DNA from: Comamonas granuli NBRC 101663
Lineage (GTDB): Bacteria > Pseudomonadota > Gammaproteobacteria > Burkholderiales > Burkholderiaceae_C
DNA: 64,000 nucleotides
NCBI RefSeq assembly: GCF_000739995.1
Contig: NZ_BBJX01000006.1
Span: 185,090-249,089 of the forward strand
Direction: 5' to 3'
Part shown: positions 26,534-36,080 of the stretch, piece after piece
Layout of the letters: every line of letters begins with the position of its first letter
Numbering within the stretch: the first letter of the stretch is position 1
Translations under genes and position numbers: made by a program
The notes under the pieces: model-generated
What the model was told of the DNA's origin: nothing
The model's input: only the letters and a program-made list of their open reading frames with translations
Database searches by the model: none

Positions 26534-27334
26534 TCACCGCCATGTCTTCTTCTTTTTCCAGCGCCGCTCGCCGCGCACGCCGGTCTCCTTCAGTCCCAGG
26601 TAGAACTCCTTGATGTCCTCTTTCTCGCGCAGGCGCGCGCAGGTGTCCTCCATGACGATGCGGCCGTTCTCCAGCACATAGCCATAGTCCGAGGCGTTGA
26701 GGGCCATGTTGGCGTTCTGCTCCACCAGCAAAATCGTGGTGCCACGCTCGCGGTTGATGCGCACCACGATCTCGAAGATCTCTTTGGTGAGCTTCGGACT
26801 CAGGCCCAGACTGGGCTCGTCGAGCAGGATCAGGTCGGGGTTGGCCATGAGCGCGCGCGAGATGGCCAGCATCTGCTGCTGCCCGCCCGAGAGCAGGCCG
26901 GCGTCCTGGTGCGAGCGCTCCTTGAGGATGGGGAAGTAGGCGTAGACCATCTCCATGTCGCGCGCCACGCCGTCGCGGTCGCGGCGCGTGTAGGCGCCCA
27001 TGAGCAGGTTGTCGCGCACGGACAGCAGCGGAAAGACTTCGCGCCCCTCGGGCACGTGCAGCAGGCCCTGCTGCACGATGAAGGCAGGGTCCTTGGCGGT
27101 GATGTCCAGGCCCTTGAATTCCACCGAGCCCTTGCGCGGATCGAGGATGCCCGAGATGGTCTTGAGAATGGTCGTCTTGCCCGCGCCGTTGGAGCCCAGC
27201 ACGGTGGCGATCTCGCCCTTGCGCACCTGCAGGCTCACGCCGCGGATGGCCTTGATGGGGCCGTAGGCGCTCTCCACGTTGAGCAGCCTGAGCACGGGCG
27301 GATTGTCCAGGGGGGTGGCGGTGCTGCTGCTCAT
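26534..27334 (-). CDS. livF: ABC transporter ATP-binding protein LivF-type
   Basis: A 266-residue ATPase. Walker A is GSNGAGKTT (about 47-55), the signature LSGGQQQMLAISRAL, and Walker B LILLDEPSLGLSP. It powers the branched-chain-type importer with LivG. The start is the ATG at 27334, overlapping the livG stop by ATGA. The lysine- and arginine-rich tail (RGERRWKKKKTWR) is longer than in most LivF proteins. Confidence 0.9.
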   Translation of the reverse strand: MSSSTATPLDNPPVLRLLNVESAYGPIKAIRGVSLQVRKGEIATVLGSNGAGKTTILKTISGILDPRKGSVEFKGLDITAKDPAFIVQQGLLHVPEGREVFPLLSVRDNLLMGAYTRRDRDGVARDMEMVYAYFPILKERSHQDAGLLSGGQQQMLAISRALMANPDLILLDEPSLGLSPKLTKEIFEIVVRINRERGTTILLVEQNANMALNASDYGYVLENGRIVMEDTCARLREKEDIKEFYLGLKETGVRGERRWKKKKTWR

Positions 27335-28128
27335 GCCGGCCTCCGCAGAGAAGAGACATCGTCGATGGTGCCCAGGTAGGCCTCGACCACGGCCGGGTCG
27401 GTCTGCACCTCGCGCGGCGTGCCCAGGGCCAGGACCTCGCCCTGGTTCATGGCCAGCACGCGGTCCGAGACCTTGGAGACCAGCGACATATCGTGCTCCA
27501 CCATGAGCACCGTGATGCCCAGCTCCTGCTGGATGTCCTGGATCCAGAACGCCATGTCGTCGGTTTCCTCCACGTTCAGGCCGCTGGACGGCTCGTCGAG
27601 CAGCAGCAGCCGGGGTTCGGTGCACAGCGCACGCGCCAGCTCCACCACCTTGCGCACACCGTAGGGCAGGCCCGCCACCATGGTGTCGCGGTAGTGCTGC
27701 AGGTTCAGCAGGTCGATGACCTCCTCGGCCTTGAGGCGCGAATGCAGCTCGGCTTCGCGCGCCGTGCGAGTGAAGAACAGGTCGCGCACCAGGCCCGTGC
27801 GCCGGTGCGTGTGGCGCCCGATGAGCAGGTTGTGCAGCACCGTGGCGTGCTCGAACAGCTCGATGTTCTGGAACGTTCGCGCAATGCCCAGGGCGGCAAT
27901 CGCGTGCGCCGGCTCGGCGGTGAGCTTGCGGCCGTCGAACCAGATGTCGCCCGCCGTGGGCTGGTAGATGCGGCTGATGAGGTTGAACACCGTGGTCTTG
28001 CCCGCGCCGTTGGGCCCGATGAGGGTGAACACCTCGCCCTTGCGCACGTCGAAACTCACATCGTTGACGGCCAGCACGCCGCCGAAACGCACGCTCAGGT
28101 GGTTGGCAGTCAAAAGAACGTCTGTCAT
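27331..28128 (-). CDS. livG: ABC transporter ATP-binding protein LivG-type
   Basis: A 265-residue ATPase. Walker A is GPNGAGKTT, followed by the LivG-type GIARTFQNIELF Q-loop, GVRKVVELARALC in place of a canonical LSGGQ signature (as in many LivG proteins of this kind), and Walker B LLLLDEPSSGLN. It overlaps both livM and livF by ATGA, so translation of the three is coupled. It is a partner of LivF at the cytoplasmic face. Confidence 0.9.
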   Translation of the reverse strand: MTDVLLTANHLSVRFGGVLAVNDVSFDVRKGEVFTLIGPNGAGKTTVFNLISRIYQPTAGDIWFDGRKLTAEPAHAIAALGIARTFQNIELFEHATVLHNLLIGRHTHRRTGLVRDLFFTRTAREAELHSRLKAEEVIDLLNLQHYRDTMVAGLPYGVRKVVELARALCTEPRLLLLDEPSSGLNVEETDDMAFWIQDIQQELGITVLMVEHDMSLVSKVSDRVLAMNQGEVLALGTPREVQTDPAVVEAYLGTIDDVSSLRRPA

Positions 28129-29201
28129 TTCAGCCTGTCCGACTTCTGGAATGATTTCTGCCGCTTGAACATGCCCTGGCGGTAGAACGGGAACAACTGC
28201 AGCCAGGTGCGCACCTTGAGCCAGCGCCCATACAGGCCCATGGGCTCGAACAGCACGAAGGCAATGAGCACCAGGCCGTAGACGGCGGCCTGCAGGCCCG
28301 GGGCCTGGCCGATGGCGGCGGGCAGCAGGTCCTTGCCCAGGGCAATGGCCTGCGGCATGGCGATGAGGAACAGCGCCCCGAGAAACACCCCGTGCACCGA
28401 ACCCAGGCCGCCGATCACGATCATGAGCAGCAGGTCGATGGACTGCAGGATGTTGAACTGATCGGGCGAGATGAACTGCAGCTTGTGCGCATACAGCGCC
28501 CCGGCCACGCCCGCCAGGGCGGCCGAGAGCGCGAACGACAGCGTCTTGTAGCGCGCCAGGTGGATGCCCATGCTCTGGGCAGAGATCTCCGAGTCGCGGA
28601 TAGCCACGAAGGCCCGCCCCGTGGGCGCGCGCAGCAGGTTGAGCATGCCCAGCGTGGCCAGCACCGTGATCACCAGGCACAGGAAGTAGAACGCCTCGGC
28701 GCCCGCGAGCGACCAGCCCATGATCTGCGGCGCCTTGACGTGCAGGCCCGCGTTGCCGCCGGTGACCGACTCCCAGCGCGCGAGGATTTCCTCGACGATG
28801 AAGCCGAACGCCAGCGTTGCCATGCCCAGGTAGATGCCCTTGACGCGCAGCGCGGGCAGGCCCACGACCACGCCCACGGCCCCCGACATGGCGGCCGCGC
28901 AGGCCAGCGACAGCAGGAACGGCCAACCCGCTGCCACCAGTGCCGCGTGCGTATAGGCCCCCACGCCCAGGAAGGCAGCGTGCCCCAGCGAGAACAAACC
29001 CGTGAAGCCCGCCAGCAGCATGAGCCCCAGCCCCGCGATGGCGTAGATGAGCACGAAGGTGAGCTGCGCGAGCCAGTACTCGGCCAGCCACCAGGGCGCG
29101 GCGAGCAGCAGCAGGGCGAGCAGCCCGTACCAGAACACATGGCCCGGGTGCTTGGCCAGGGCAATGTCCTGGCGGTAATCGGTCTTGAAGATGAAACGCA
29201 T
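28125..29201 (-). CDS. livM: Branched-chain-type ABC transporter permease LivM
   Basis: A 358-residue inner-membrane permease with about nine spans. LivM signatures include GLGLMLLAGFTGLFSLGHAA, LPALRVKGIYLGMATLAFG and MIVIGGLGSVHGVFLGA. The ATG at 29201 gives the family's short charged N-terminus. It pairs with LivH, starting 16 bases after the livH stop, and overlaps livG by ATGA. Confidence 0.9.
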   Translation of the reverse strand: MRFIFKTDYRQDIALAKHPGHVFWYGLLALLLLAAPWWLAEYWLAQLTFVLIYAIAGLGLMLLAGFTGLFSLGHAAFLGVGAYTHAALVAAGWPFLLSLACAAAMSGAVGVVVGLPALRVKGIYLGMATLAFGFIVEEILARWESVTGGNAGLHVKAPQIMGWSLAGAEAFYFLCLVITVLATLGMLNLLRAPTGRAFVAIRDSEISAQSMGIHLARYKTLSFALSAALAGVAGALYAHKLQFISPDQFNILQSIDLLLMIVIGGLGSVHGVFLGALFLIAMPQAIALGKDLLPAAIGQAPGLQAAVYGLVLIAFVLFEPMGLYGRWLKVRTWLQLFPFYRQGMFKRQKSFQKSDRLK

Positions 29202-29217
29202 GGCGGTATCGGAGGGG

Positions 29218-30093
29218 TCAGACCTTCTTGCGCAGCTTTTCGCCAAACAGCCCGTTGGGTTTGACCATCAGCATGATGAGGACCACCACGTAGGCGGCCA
29301 CGTCCTTGAATCCCTCGGGCAGGTAAAAGCCCGAGAACGACTCCACCAGCCCGATGACCAGGCCGCCGACGATGGCGCCCGGCAGGCTGCTGAAGCCTCC
29401 CACGACCGCCGCCGGGAACGCCTTGAGGCCGATGAAGCCCATGTTGGCGTGCACGAAGGTGATGGGCGCCAGCAGCAGCCCGGCCACGGCCGCCACGGCG
29501 GCGGCCAGGGCCCAGACCACGCCGTTGAGGCGCTGCACGGGAATGCCCATGTAGTAGGCCGCGAGCTGGTTCTGCGAGGACGCCTGCATGGCAATGCCCA
29601 GCTTGCTGTACTTGAACAGCGCGAACAGCAGCAGGCACAGCACGCCCGTGGCGGCAATGATGGCGAACTGCTCCACGTTGACCACCAGCTCGCCCCAGGT
29701 CCAGATCTCGTCCTTGTAGGGCACGGGCAGCAGGTAGGTCTCGGTGCCTATGCCCGGGATCATGGTGATGAGCCCGCGCAGGGTGTAGCCCACGCCGATC
29801 GTCAGCATCACGATGGAGAAGGCCGGCTGCCCCAGGATGGGCCGCACCACGATGCGCTCGAGCAGCATGCCGAACGCCGCCATGCCGGCAATGGCGCTGA
29901 GCACGGACAGCCAGAAGGGAAAGCCCATCAGCGTCATGCAGGCCAGGCCGATGAAGGCCCCCAGCATCATCAGCTCGCCCTGGGCAAAGCTCACCGTTTC
30001 GGTGCCTTTGTAAATCAGTACGAAGCCCAGTGCGATCAGGCCGTAGATGCAGCCCTGCGCGACCCCGCTGATCATCAACTGCAGCATCTGCAC
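29218..30093 (-). CDS. livH: Branched-chain-type ABC transporter permease LivH
   Basis: A 291-residue permease and first gene of the operon. It opens VQMLQLMISGVAQGCIYGLI and contains the LivH motif ALGFVLIYKGTETVSFAQGE and the ATP-binding-subunit contact region AVVGGFSSLPGAIVGGLVIG. A GTG start at 30093 is preferred because AAGGAG lies eight bases upstream; the ATG two codons later would be 14 bases away. Upstream lies an inverted repeat at 30167-30183. Confidence 0.88.
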   Translation of the reverse strand: MQMLQLMISGVAQGCIYGLIALGFVLIYKGTETVSFAQGELMMLGAFIGLACMTLMGFPFWLSVLSAIAGMAAFGMLLERIVVRPILGQPAFSIVMLTIGVGYTLRGLITMIPGIGTETYLLPVPYKDEIWTWGELVVNVEQFAIIAATGVLCLLLFALFKYSKLGIAMQASSQNQLAAYYMGIPVQRLNGVVWALAAAVAAVAGLLLAPITFVHANMGFIGLKAFPAAVVGGFSSLPGAIVGGLVIGLVESFSGFYLPEGFKDVAAYVVVLIMLMVKPNGLFGEKLRKKV

Positions 30094-30166
30094 GCTGATG
30101 TCTCCTTGATGTGTGTTAACAGAGCCCGGTTTATAGCTGCCGGGCCCCGGCCTTGTCGCTAGGGGT

Positions 30167-30183
30167 TTACGTCGGTGACGTAA
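30167..30183. promoter_or_regulatory. Inverted repeat upstream of the liv-type operon
   Basis: TTACGTC-ggt-GACGTAA, a perfect 7-3-7 inverted repeat 74 bases upstream of livH. A second, weaker pair TTGTC-N8-GACAA follows. It is a candidate operator for an unlinked regulator. Confidence 0.55.
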
Positions 30184-30231
30184 CGCATTTGTCGCGTCAG
30201 AGACAAGTGCGGCAGGTCGCACCCGCGAGCA

Positions 30232-30600
30232 TCACAGGCCGAAGCGATCGCGCAGCGCCGCGCCAAAGGCGCTGCTGCCGCACAGCGTGAGCGTCACCGT
30301 GCAGCGCGCCGGCGCAGGCGTGGGCAGGGGCATGCAGGCCTGCGCGCGGCCCGCGTCATAGTGCAGCGGCGGCGGCGTGCTGCCGTCCTCGCTGAGGGCC
30401 TGCAGGTCGAAATGCCAGTCGCCGCCCTCGTCGAGCGGGCCGCAGGGCCCGGGGTAGTGCGCATGGGCCCAGGCCAGCACCGCACTGATTTCGCCGAGCA
30501 GGGCGTCCAGGTGCTGCGGGGTCACGCTGGCCATGGCATCCCAGGTGCCGTTGCCCTCGGCGTCTTCGCTGTGGTCAAAATCGAGGTAGCGCAGGGGCAT
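30232..30600 (-). CDS. Conserved hypothetical protein, 122 aa
   Basis: A 122-residue protein starting MPLRYLDFDHSEDAEGNGTW. Its acidic N-terminal half has no signal peptide or membrane span. The middle (AVLAWAHAHYPGPCGPLDEG) and the C-terminal strand-rich half (CTVTLTLCGSSAFGAALRDR) look like a small cytoplasmic alpha/beta domain. I have no function for it. It is divergent from the orphan ABC ATPase with only 72 bases between them, and it faces away from the liv-type operon. Confidence 0.7.
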   Translation of the reverse strand: MPLRYLDFDHSEDAEGNGTWDAMASVTPQHLDALLGEISAVLAWAHAHYPGPCGPLDEGGDWHFDLQALSEDGSTPPPLHYDAGRAQACMPLPTPAPARCTVTLTLCGSSAFGAALRDRFGL

Positions 30601-30672
30601 GGTGTGCGGTGTGCGGCGATGGGGCCCCGCATTGTGCGGCACCGGCCCGCTGCTCGCCATGGAGGATGAGGC

Positions 30673-31314
30673 ATGAACGACGACACCCAGGCGCTGCTGC
30701 TCGTGCAGGGGCTGGATTTCGCGTACCCGGGCCGGCCGCTGCTGCGCGGCTGGTCGGCGCGCATAGGCCCGGGCGCCACGCTGGTGCAGGGCGACGAGGG
30801 CAGCGGCAAGACCACGCTGCTGCGCCTGCTGGCGGGGCAGCAGCCCGCCGACGCCGGGCACCTGGTGCTGGGCGGGCAGGCGCTGGCGGCCGCGCCGGCG
30901 GCCTACCGCGCGCAGGTGTTCTGGCAGGACCCGCGCTGCAGCGCGCTCGACGCCTGGACCGTACGCGCCTGGCTGCAGGCACAGGCCCCCGCCCACGCGG
31001 CCTGGGATGCGCAGGCGCTGGCGCAGCACCTGCAGGGCTTTGCATTGCAGGAGCACCTGGACAAGACCTTCCACATGCTCTCGACCGGCAGCCGGCGCAA
31101 GGTGCTCATGGCGGCGGCGCTGGCCAGCGGGGCGCCGCTCACGCTAATCGACGAGCCCGTGGCCGGGCTGGACCGCCCCTCGGTGCAGTACCTGCAGCAG
31201 GCGCTGGCCCAGCCGGCGCACGCGCAGCGCGCGCTGGTGGTGGCGCACTACGAGGCGCTGCCCGGCGTGCCCTGGGCGCAGACCCTGGCCTTGCCGCCCG
31301 CCCCGGCCGGGTAA
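30673..31314 (+). CDS. Orphan ABC transporter ATP-binding protein
   Basis: A 213-residue single ATPase domain. Walker A is GDEGSGKTT (about 40-48), a divergent signature LSTGSRRKVLMAAAL at about 137-151, and Walker B LTLIDEPVAGLD. Size and the serine-threonine signature recall CcmA-like or Fe-S/lipid-type short ATPases. No permease gene lies beside it, so its membrane partner must be elsewhere. The Gly-Ala-rich, highly GC-biased sequence makes finer assignment unsafe. Confidence 0.8.
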   Translation: MNDDTQALLLVQGLDFAYPGRPLLRGWSARIGPGATLVQGDEGSGKTTLLRLLAGQQPADAGHLVLGGQALAAAPAAYRAQVFWQDPRCSALDAWTVRAWLQAQAPAHAAWDAQALAQHLQGFALQEHLDKTFHMLSTGSRRKVLMAAALASGAPLTLIDEPVAGLDRPSVQYLQQALAQPAHAQRALVVAHYEALPGVPWAQTLALPPAPAG

Positions 31315-31403
31315 AGCCTGGGTAAAACCAGCCGCGGCGCCGGGCGCGGCCGGGCAGGCGGCACTACCATAGCCGCTGGTTCCACTCTGCAGCGCGCTCC
31401 ATC

Positions 31404-32831
31404 ATGCGTTCCACCCCGTTGGCTCCCCGGCATCCTGTCTCGCACCAGCGGGGCCGCATGCGATGGTGGGCCGCCCTGGCGGTGCTGGCGCTGGCGGCGG
31501 GCGGCGCCGGCGTCTGGTGGTGGCAGCAGCGGGGCGCGCCGCCGGCCGCCTCCGTGCCGGCCAAGGGCGGCGGCCCGCGCCTGGGACCGGGCGGCGCGGC
31601 CCAGCCCGTATCGGTGGGCGTGGTGCGCCGCCAGGACATGCGCGTGCTCGTGGGCGCCATCGGCACGCTCAACGCCCGTGCCACGGCCGTGGTGCGCACC
31701 AAGGTCAGCGGCGAGCTGCAGGCCCTGCGCTTCAAGGAGGGCGATGAGGTGCGCGCCGGCCAGGTGCTGGCCGAGATCGACCCGCGCAGCTACCAGGCGC
31801 AACTGGCGCAGGTGCAGGGCAACCTGGCGCGCGACCAGGCCCTGCTCAAGAACGCGCGCCTGGATCTGCAGCGCTACCAGGAGCTGCAGGCGCTGGACTC
31901 CATCGCCCGCCAGCAGGTGGACACGCAGGCCGCGCTGGTGCGCCAGTACGAGGGCGCAGTGGCTGCGGGCCAGGCGCAGGTCGACGCGGCGCGACTGCAG
32001 CTCGGCTACACGCGCGTCACGGCGCCTATCTCCGGGCGCCTGGGCCTGCGCGCGGCCGACCGCGGCAACGTGGTCAACCCCGGCGACGCCAATGGCATCG
32101 TCACCATCACCCAGGTGCGCCCCATCGATGCGGTGTTTGCCGTGCCCGAGGTACATCTGGCCGCCTTGCGCGCGCGCCTGGCGCAGGGCGCAGAGCTGCC
32201 TGTGGAGCTGTGGGACCGCGAACTGCGGCAGGTGCTGGCGCGCGGGCGCGTGGCGGCGCTGGACAACGCCATCGACACCAGCACCGGCAGCATCCGCGTC
32301 AAGGCCAGCTTTGCCAACGAGGACGGCAGCCTCTACCCCAACCAGTTCGTGAACGTGAGGCTGCAGGTGAACCTGCTGGAGAACGCCCTCACCGTGCCCG
32401 CCACCGCCGTGCAGAACAACTACGTGTACCTGGTGCAGGAGGACGGCACCGTCACGCAGCGGCGCATCCGCGTGGGCGTGGCGGACGGCGACCGCGTGAG
32501 CGTGCAAGGGGATCTGCCCGAGGGCGCCCAGGTGGTGACCGACGGCATGGACCGCCTGCGCGAAGGCGCGCGGGTGGTGGTCATCGACGCCCAGGCAGCC
32601 GCGGCCAAGACCGACCAGGCCGCGCAGGAGGCCAGCGCGCGCCGCGCCGAGTTCCTGAAAAAGCTCACGCCCGAGCAGCGCGAGCGCCTGGCCGCCCTGT
32701 CCCCCGAGGAGCGCAAGGCCTTCATCCGCAGGCTGCGCGCCCAGCAGGAGGCGGCGCAGGGCGGGGGCACAGCCCCGGCGGGCGGTGCCTCGGGTGCGGC
32801 CCCGGCGCCCGCGGCGGCCGCCTCGCGTTGA
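31404..32831 (+). CDS. mdtA: RND efflux periplasmic adaptor subunit (MdtA-like)
   Basis: A 475-residue membrane-fusion protein. One N-terminal membrane anchor lies at about residues 21-42, then the lipoyl/hairpin region (GELQALRFKEGDEVRAGQVL onward), and the beta-barrel and membrane-proximal domains (VTAPISGRLGLRAADRGNVV; PNQFVNVRLQV). It links the MdtBC pumps to the outer-membrane factor. Odd for this family, the C-terminus carries about 70 extra residues with LTPEQRERLAALSPEERKAF, which resembles the LTxxQ motif of Spy/CpxP periplasmic chaperones. It is followed 11 bases later by mdtB in the same operon. Confidence 0.9.
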   Translation: MRSTPLAPRHPVSHQRGRMRWWAALAVLALAAGGAGVWWWQQRGAPPAASVPAKGGGPRLGPGGAAQPVSVGVVRRQDMRVLVGAIGTLNARATAVVRTKVSGELQALRFKEGDEVRAGQVLAEIDPRSYQAQLAQVQGNLARDQALLKNARLDLQRYQELQALDSIARQQVDTQAALVRQYEGAVAAGQAQVDAARLQLGYTRVTAPISGRLGLRAADRGNVVNPGDANGIVTITQVRPIDAVFAVPEVHLAALRARLAQGAELPVELWDRELRQVLARGRVAALDNAIDTSTGSIRVKASFANEDGSLYPNQFVNVRLQVNLLENALTVPATAVQNNYVYLVQEDGTVTQRRIRVGVADGDRVSVQGDLPEGAQVVTDGMDRLREGARVVVIDAQAAAAKTDQAAQEASARRAEFLKKLTPEQRERLAALSPEERKAFIRRLRAQQEAAQGGGTAPAGGASGAAPAPAAAASR

Positions 32832-32842
32832 TGTAGCGCGCC

Positions 32843-35800
32843 ATGAACCTGTCGCGCATCTTCATCCTGCGCCCGGTCGCCACGTCGCTGCTCATGGTGG
32901 CGGTGCTGATCGCCGGGCTGCTGGCCTACCGGCTGCTGCCCATCTCGGCCCTGCCCGAGGTGGACTACCCCACCATCCAGGTCACCACGCTGTACCCCGG
33001 CGCCAGCCCCGACGTGATGACCTCCAACGTCACCGCGCCGCTGGAGCGCCAGTTCGGCCAGATGCCGGGGCTGGTGCAGATGTCGTCCACCAGCTCGGGC
33101 GGGGCCTCGGTCATCACGCTGCGCTTTGCGCTGGACTATGGCCTGGACGTGGCCGAGCAGCAGGTGCAGGCGGCCATCAACGCCGGCTCCAACCTGCTGC
33201 CCGGCGACCTGCCCATGCCGCCGCTGTACAGCAAGGTGAACCCGGCGGACGCGCCCATTCTCACGCTGGCCATCACCTCGCCCTCGCTGCCGGTGATCCG
33301 CGTCAACGACCTGGTGGAAAACCGCCTCGCGCCCAAGCTCTCGCAGGTCAATGGCGTGGGGCTGGTGGCCATTGCCGGGGGGCGGCGGCCGGCCGTGCGC
33401 ATCCAGGCCAACCCGGTGGCGCTGGCGGGGCTGGGCATGACGCTGGAGGACGTGCGCAGCGCCATCACGGCCGCCAACGTCAAGCAGCCCAAGGGCGGCT
33501 TTGACGGGCCCGAGCGCGCTTCCACCATCGACGCCAACGACCAGCTGCAGTCGGCGCAGGAATACCGCGACCTCATCATTGCCTACAAGAACGGCAACCC
33601 GGTGCGCCTGTCGGCCATCGCCGAGACGGTGGACGACGCCGAAAACACCCGCCTGGCCGCCTGGGCCGGCACGCCGCAGACGGGCGCCAAGGCCGGGGTG
33701 ATCCTGAACATCCGGCGCCAGCCCGGAGCCAACGTGATCGAGACGGTGAACCGCATCAAGGCGCTGCTGCCGCAGCTGCAGGAGACGCTGCCCGCCTCGC
33801 TGGATGTGCAGGTGCTCACGGACCGCACCGTCACCATCCGCGCGGGCGTGCAGGACATGCAGGCCGAGCTGCTGCTGGCCGTTGCCCTGGTGGTGGGCGT
33901 GATCTTCGTGTTCCTGCGCAGCGGCACGGCCACCGTGATTCCGGCGCTGGCGGTGCCGCTGTCGCTGATCGGCACCTTTGGCGTGATGCACCTGATGGGC
34001 TTTTCCATCAACAACCTCACGCTGATGGCGCTGACCATCTCCACCGGCTTCGTGGTGGACGACGCCATCGTCATGATCGAGAACATCGCCCGCTATGTGG
34101 AGCAGGGTGAGGCCCCGCTGGCAGCGGCGCTCAAGGGCGCGCAACAGATCGGTTTCACCATCATCTCGCTCACCATTTCGCTGATTGCGGTGCTGATCCC
34201 GCTGCTGTTCATGGGCGACGTGGTGGGCCGGCTGTTCCACGAGTTCGCCATCACCATGGCGGTGGCCATCCTGATCTCGGCCGTGGTCTCGCTCACGCTC
34301 ACGCCCATGCTGTGCGCGCGCCTGCTGCGCCACCAGAGCGAAGGCGAGGCGCAGCGCGGCCGCCTGGCACGGGCCACGGGCCGATTCTTCGAGCGCACCA
34401 TCGCCCACTACGGGCGCGCCCTGGGCTGGGTGCTGGCGCACCGGGGGCTGACGTGGCTGGTGTTCCTGGCCACGCTGGCGCTCACGGCGCTGCTGTACCT
34501 GGTGGTGCCCAAGGGCTTTTTCCCCGTGCAGGACACCGGGACGCTGCAGGCCACGACCGAGGCCGACCAGTCGATCTCGTTCGCGGCCATGGCCCAGCGC
34601 CAGCAGCAGCTCGCCGAGCGCGTGCTGCGCGACCCGGCGGTGCAAAGCGTGTCGTCCTTCATCGGCGTGGACGGCACCAACACCACGCTGAACACCGGGC
34701 GCCTGCAGATCGACCTCAAGCCCCATGGCCAGCGCGAGGCGCTGGACGTGGTGCTGCGCCGCCTGGCGCAGGACACGCTGGACGTGCCCGGCATCCGCCT
34801 GTACGCCCAGCCGGTGCAGGACCTGACCATTGAAGACCGCGTGGCGCGCACCCAGTACCAGGTGCTGCTGTCGTCGGCCGACATGGCGCAATTGCAGCGC
34901 AGCACCGCCGCGCTGCTCGAGCGCCTGCGCGCCGCGCCCGAGCTGGCCGACGTGGCCAGCGACCTGCAAGACCAGGGCCGCCAGGCGTATGTGCAGATCG
35001 ACCGCGCGCAGGCCAGCCGCCTGGGCGTGACGGTGGCGGGCATCGACACGGCGCTGTACAACGCCTTCGGCCAGCGCCTGATCTCGACCATCTTCACCCA
35101 GTCCAACCAGTACCGCGTGGTGCTCGAAGTGGCGCCGCAGTTCAAGCTCGGGCCCGAGGCGCTGGAGCGTATCCACGTGCCCTCCAGCCTGGGGGCGCCG
35201 GTGCCGCTGTCGTCCGTGGCGCACATCGAGGAGCGCAGCACCGCCCTGGCCGTGAACCACGTGGGCCAGCTGCCGGCGGCCACGCTGTCGTTCAACACGG
35301 CGCCGGGCGTGTCCCTGGGCGCGGCGGTGCAGGCCATCGAGCGCGCGCACGCCGCGCTGCAGGCCGAGGGGCAGATGCCCCTGTCGGTGGAGATGGCCTT
35401 CCAGGGCGCGGCGCTGGCCTTCCAGGCCTCGCTGACGAACACGCTGCTGCTGATCCTGGCGGCGGTGGTCACCATGTACATCGTGCTGGGCGTGCTGTAC
35501 GAGAGCACCATCCACCCGGTCACCATCCTGTCCACGCTGCCCTCGGCCGGGGTGGGGGCGCTGCTGGCGCTGTTGTGGGCGGGGCTGGCGATCGACATCA
35601 TCGCCATCATCGGCATCGTGCTCTTGATCGGCATCGTGAAGAAGAACGCCATCATGATGATCGACTTCGCGCTCGATGCGCAGCGCCGCGAGGGGCTGAG
35701 CGCGCGCGAGGCCATCACCCAGGCCTGCCTGCTGCGCTTTCGGCCCATCCTCATGACTACGCTGGCCGCCTTGCTCGGGGCGCTGCCCCTGATGCTGGGC

Positions 35801-35944
35801 ACGGGCGTGGGCAGCGAGCTGCGCCACCCGCTGGGGGTGACCATGGTGGGGGGGCTGATCCTGAGCCAACTGCTCACGCTGTTCACCACGCCGGTCATTT
35901 ACCTCACGTTCGAGGGGTGGGTGCAGAGGGGGCGTGATGTTTGA
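32843..35944 (+). CDS. mdtB: RND efflux pump, MdtB-type
   Basis: A 1033-residue inner-membrane RND transporter with twelve spans and two large periplasmic loops. It starts [39 protein letters not shown] is the RND N-terminal signature. [14 protein letters not shown] in TM4 carries the proton-relay aspartates, and [15 protein letters not shown] is in TM10. With MdtC it forms a heteromeric proton-driven multidrug pump. A 136-base gap holding a repeat copy separates it from mdtC. Confidence 0.92.
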   Translation: MNLSRIFILRPVATSLLMVAVLIAGLLAYRLLPISALPEVDYPTIQVTTLYPGASPDVMTSNVTAPLERQFGQMPGLVQMSSTSSGGASVITLRFALDYGLDVAEQQVQAAINAGSNLLPGDLPMPPLYSKVNPADAPILTLAITSPSLPVIRVNDLVENRLAPKLSQVNGVGLVAIAGGRRPAVRIQANPVALAGLGMTLEDVRSAITAANVKQPKGGFDGPERASTIDANDQLQSAQEYRDLIIAYKNGNPVRLSAIAETVDDAENTRLAAWAGTPQTGAKAGVILNIRRQPGANVIETVNRIKALLPQLQETLPASLDVQVLTDRTVTIRAGVQDMQAELLLAVALVVGVIFVFLRSGTATVIPALAVPLSLIGTFGVMHLMGFSINNLTLMALTISTGFVVDDAIVMIENIARYVEQGEAPLAAALKGAQQIGFTIISLTISLIAVLIPLLFMGDVVGRLFHEFAITMAVAILISAVVSLTLTPMLCARLLRHQSEGEAQRGRLARATGRFFERTIAHYGRALGWVLAHRGLTWLVFLATLALTALLYLVVPKGFFPVQDTGTLQATTEADQSISFAAMAQRQQQLAERVLRDPAVQSVSSFIGVDGTNTTLNTGRLQIDLKPHGQREALDVVLRRLAQDTLDVPGIRLYAQPVQDLTIEDRVARTQYQVLLSSADMAQLQRSTAALLERLRAAPELADVASDLQDQGRQAYVQIDRAQASRLGVTVAGIDTALYNAFGQRLISTIFTQSNQYRVVLEVAPQFKLGPEALERIHVPSSLGAPVPLSSVAHIEERSTALAVNHVGQLPAATLSFNTAPGVSLGAAVQAIERAHAALQAEGQMPLSVEMAFQGAALAFQASLTNTLLLILAAVVTMYIVLGVLYESTIHPVTILSTLPSAGVGALLALLWAGLAIDIIAIIGIVLLIGIVKKNAIMMIDFALDAQRREGLSAREAITQACLLRFRPILMTTLAALLGALPLMLGTGVGSELRHPLGVTMVGGLILSQLLTLFTTPVIYLTFEGWVQRGRDV

Positions 35945-36003
35945 TGCCTTTTTCGGCTCTGGGGCTTATGTGGTGTGCGCTGGCAGCTCTCTTTTTTGTA
36001 GTG
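35945..36003. repeat. Dispersed repeat, copy 4 (between mdtB and mdtC)
   Basis: A degraded copy: GGCTCTGGGGC, TGCGCTGGCAGCTCTC and TTTTTTGTAGT in the order of the consensus. It lies in an unusually long gap for genes that are normally tightly coupled. Confidence 0.5.
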
Positions 36004-36080
36004 CTGTGTTGGTATGGAGGGCGAGACCCGGCCTCCGCCCTCAATCCAGACAAGCCGCAGCGCCCGATGGGAGGGCATGA

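Noticed and set aside
30121..30145. TTTATAGCTGCCGGG near livH as a tenth repeat copy
   Set aside because: Only the central word matches; the flanking halves of the repeat are missing.
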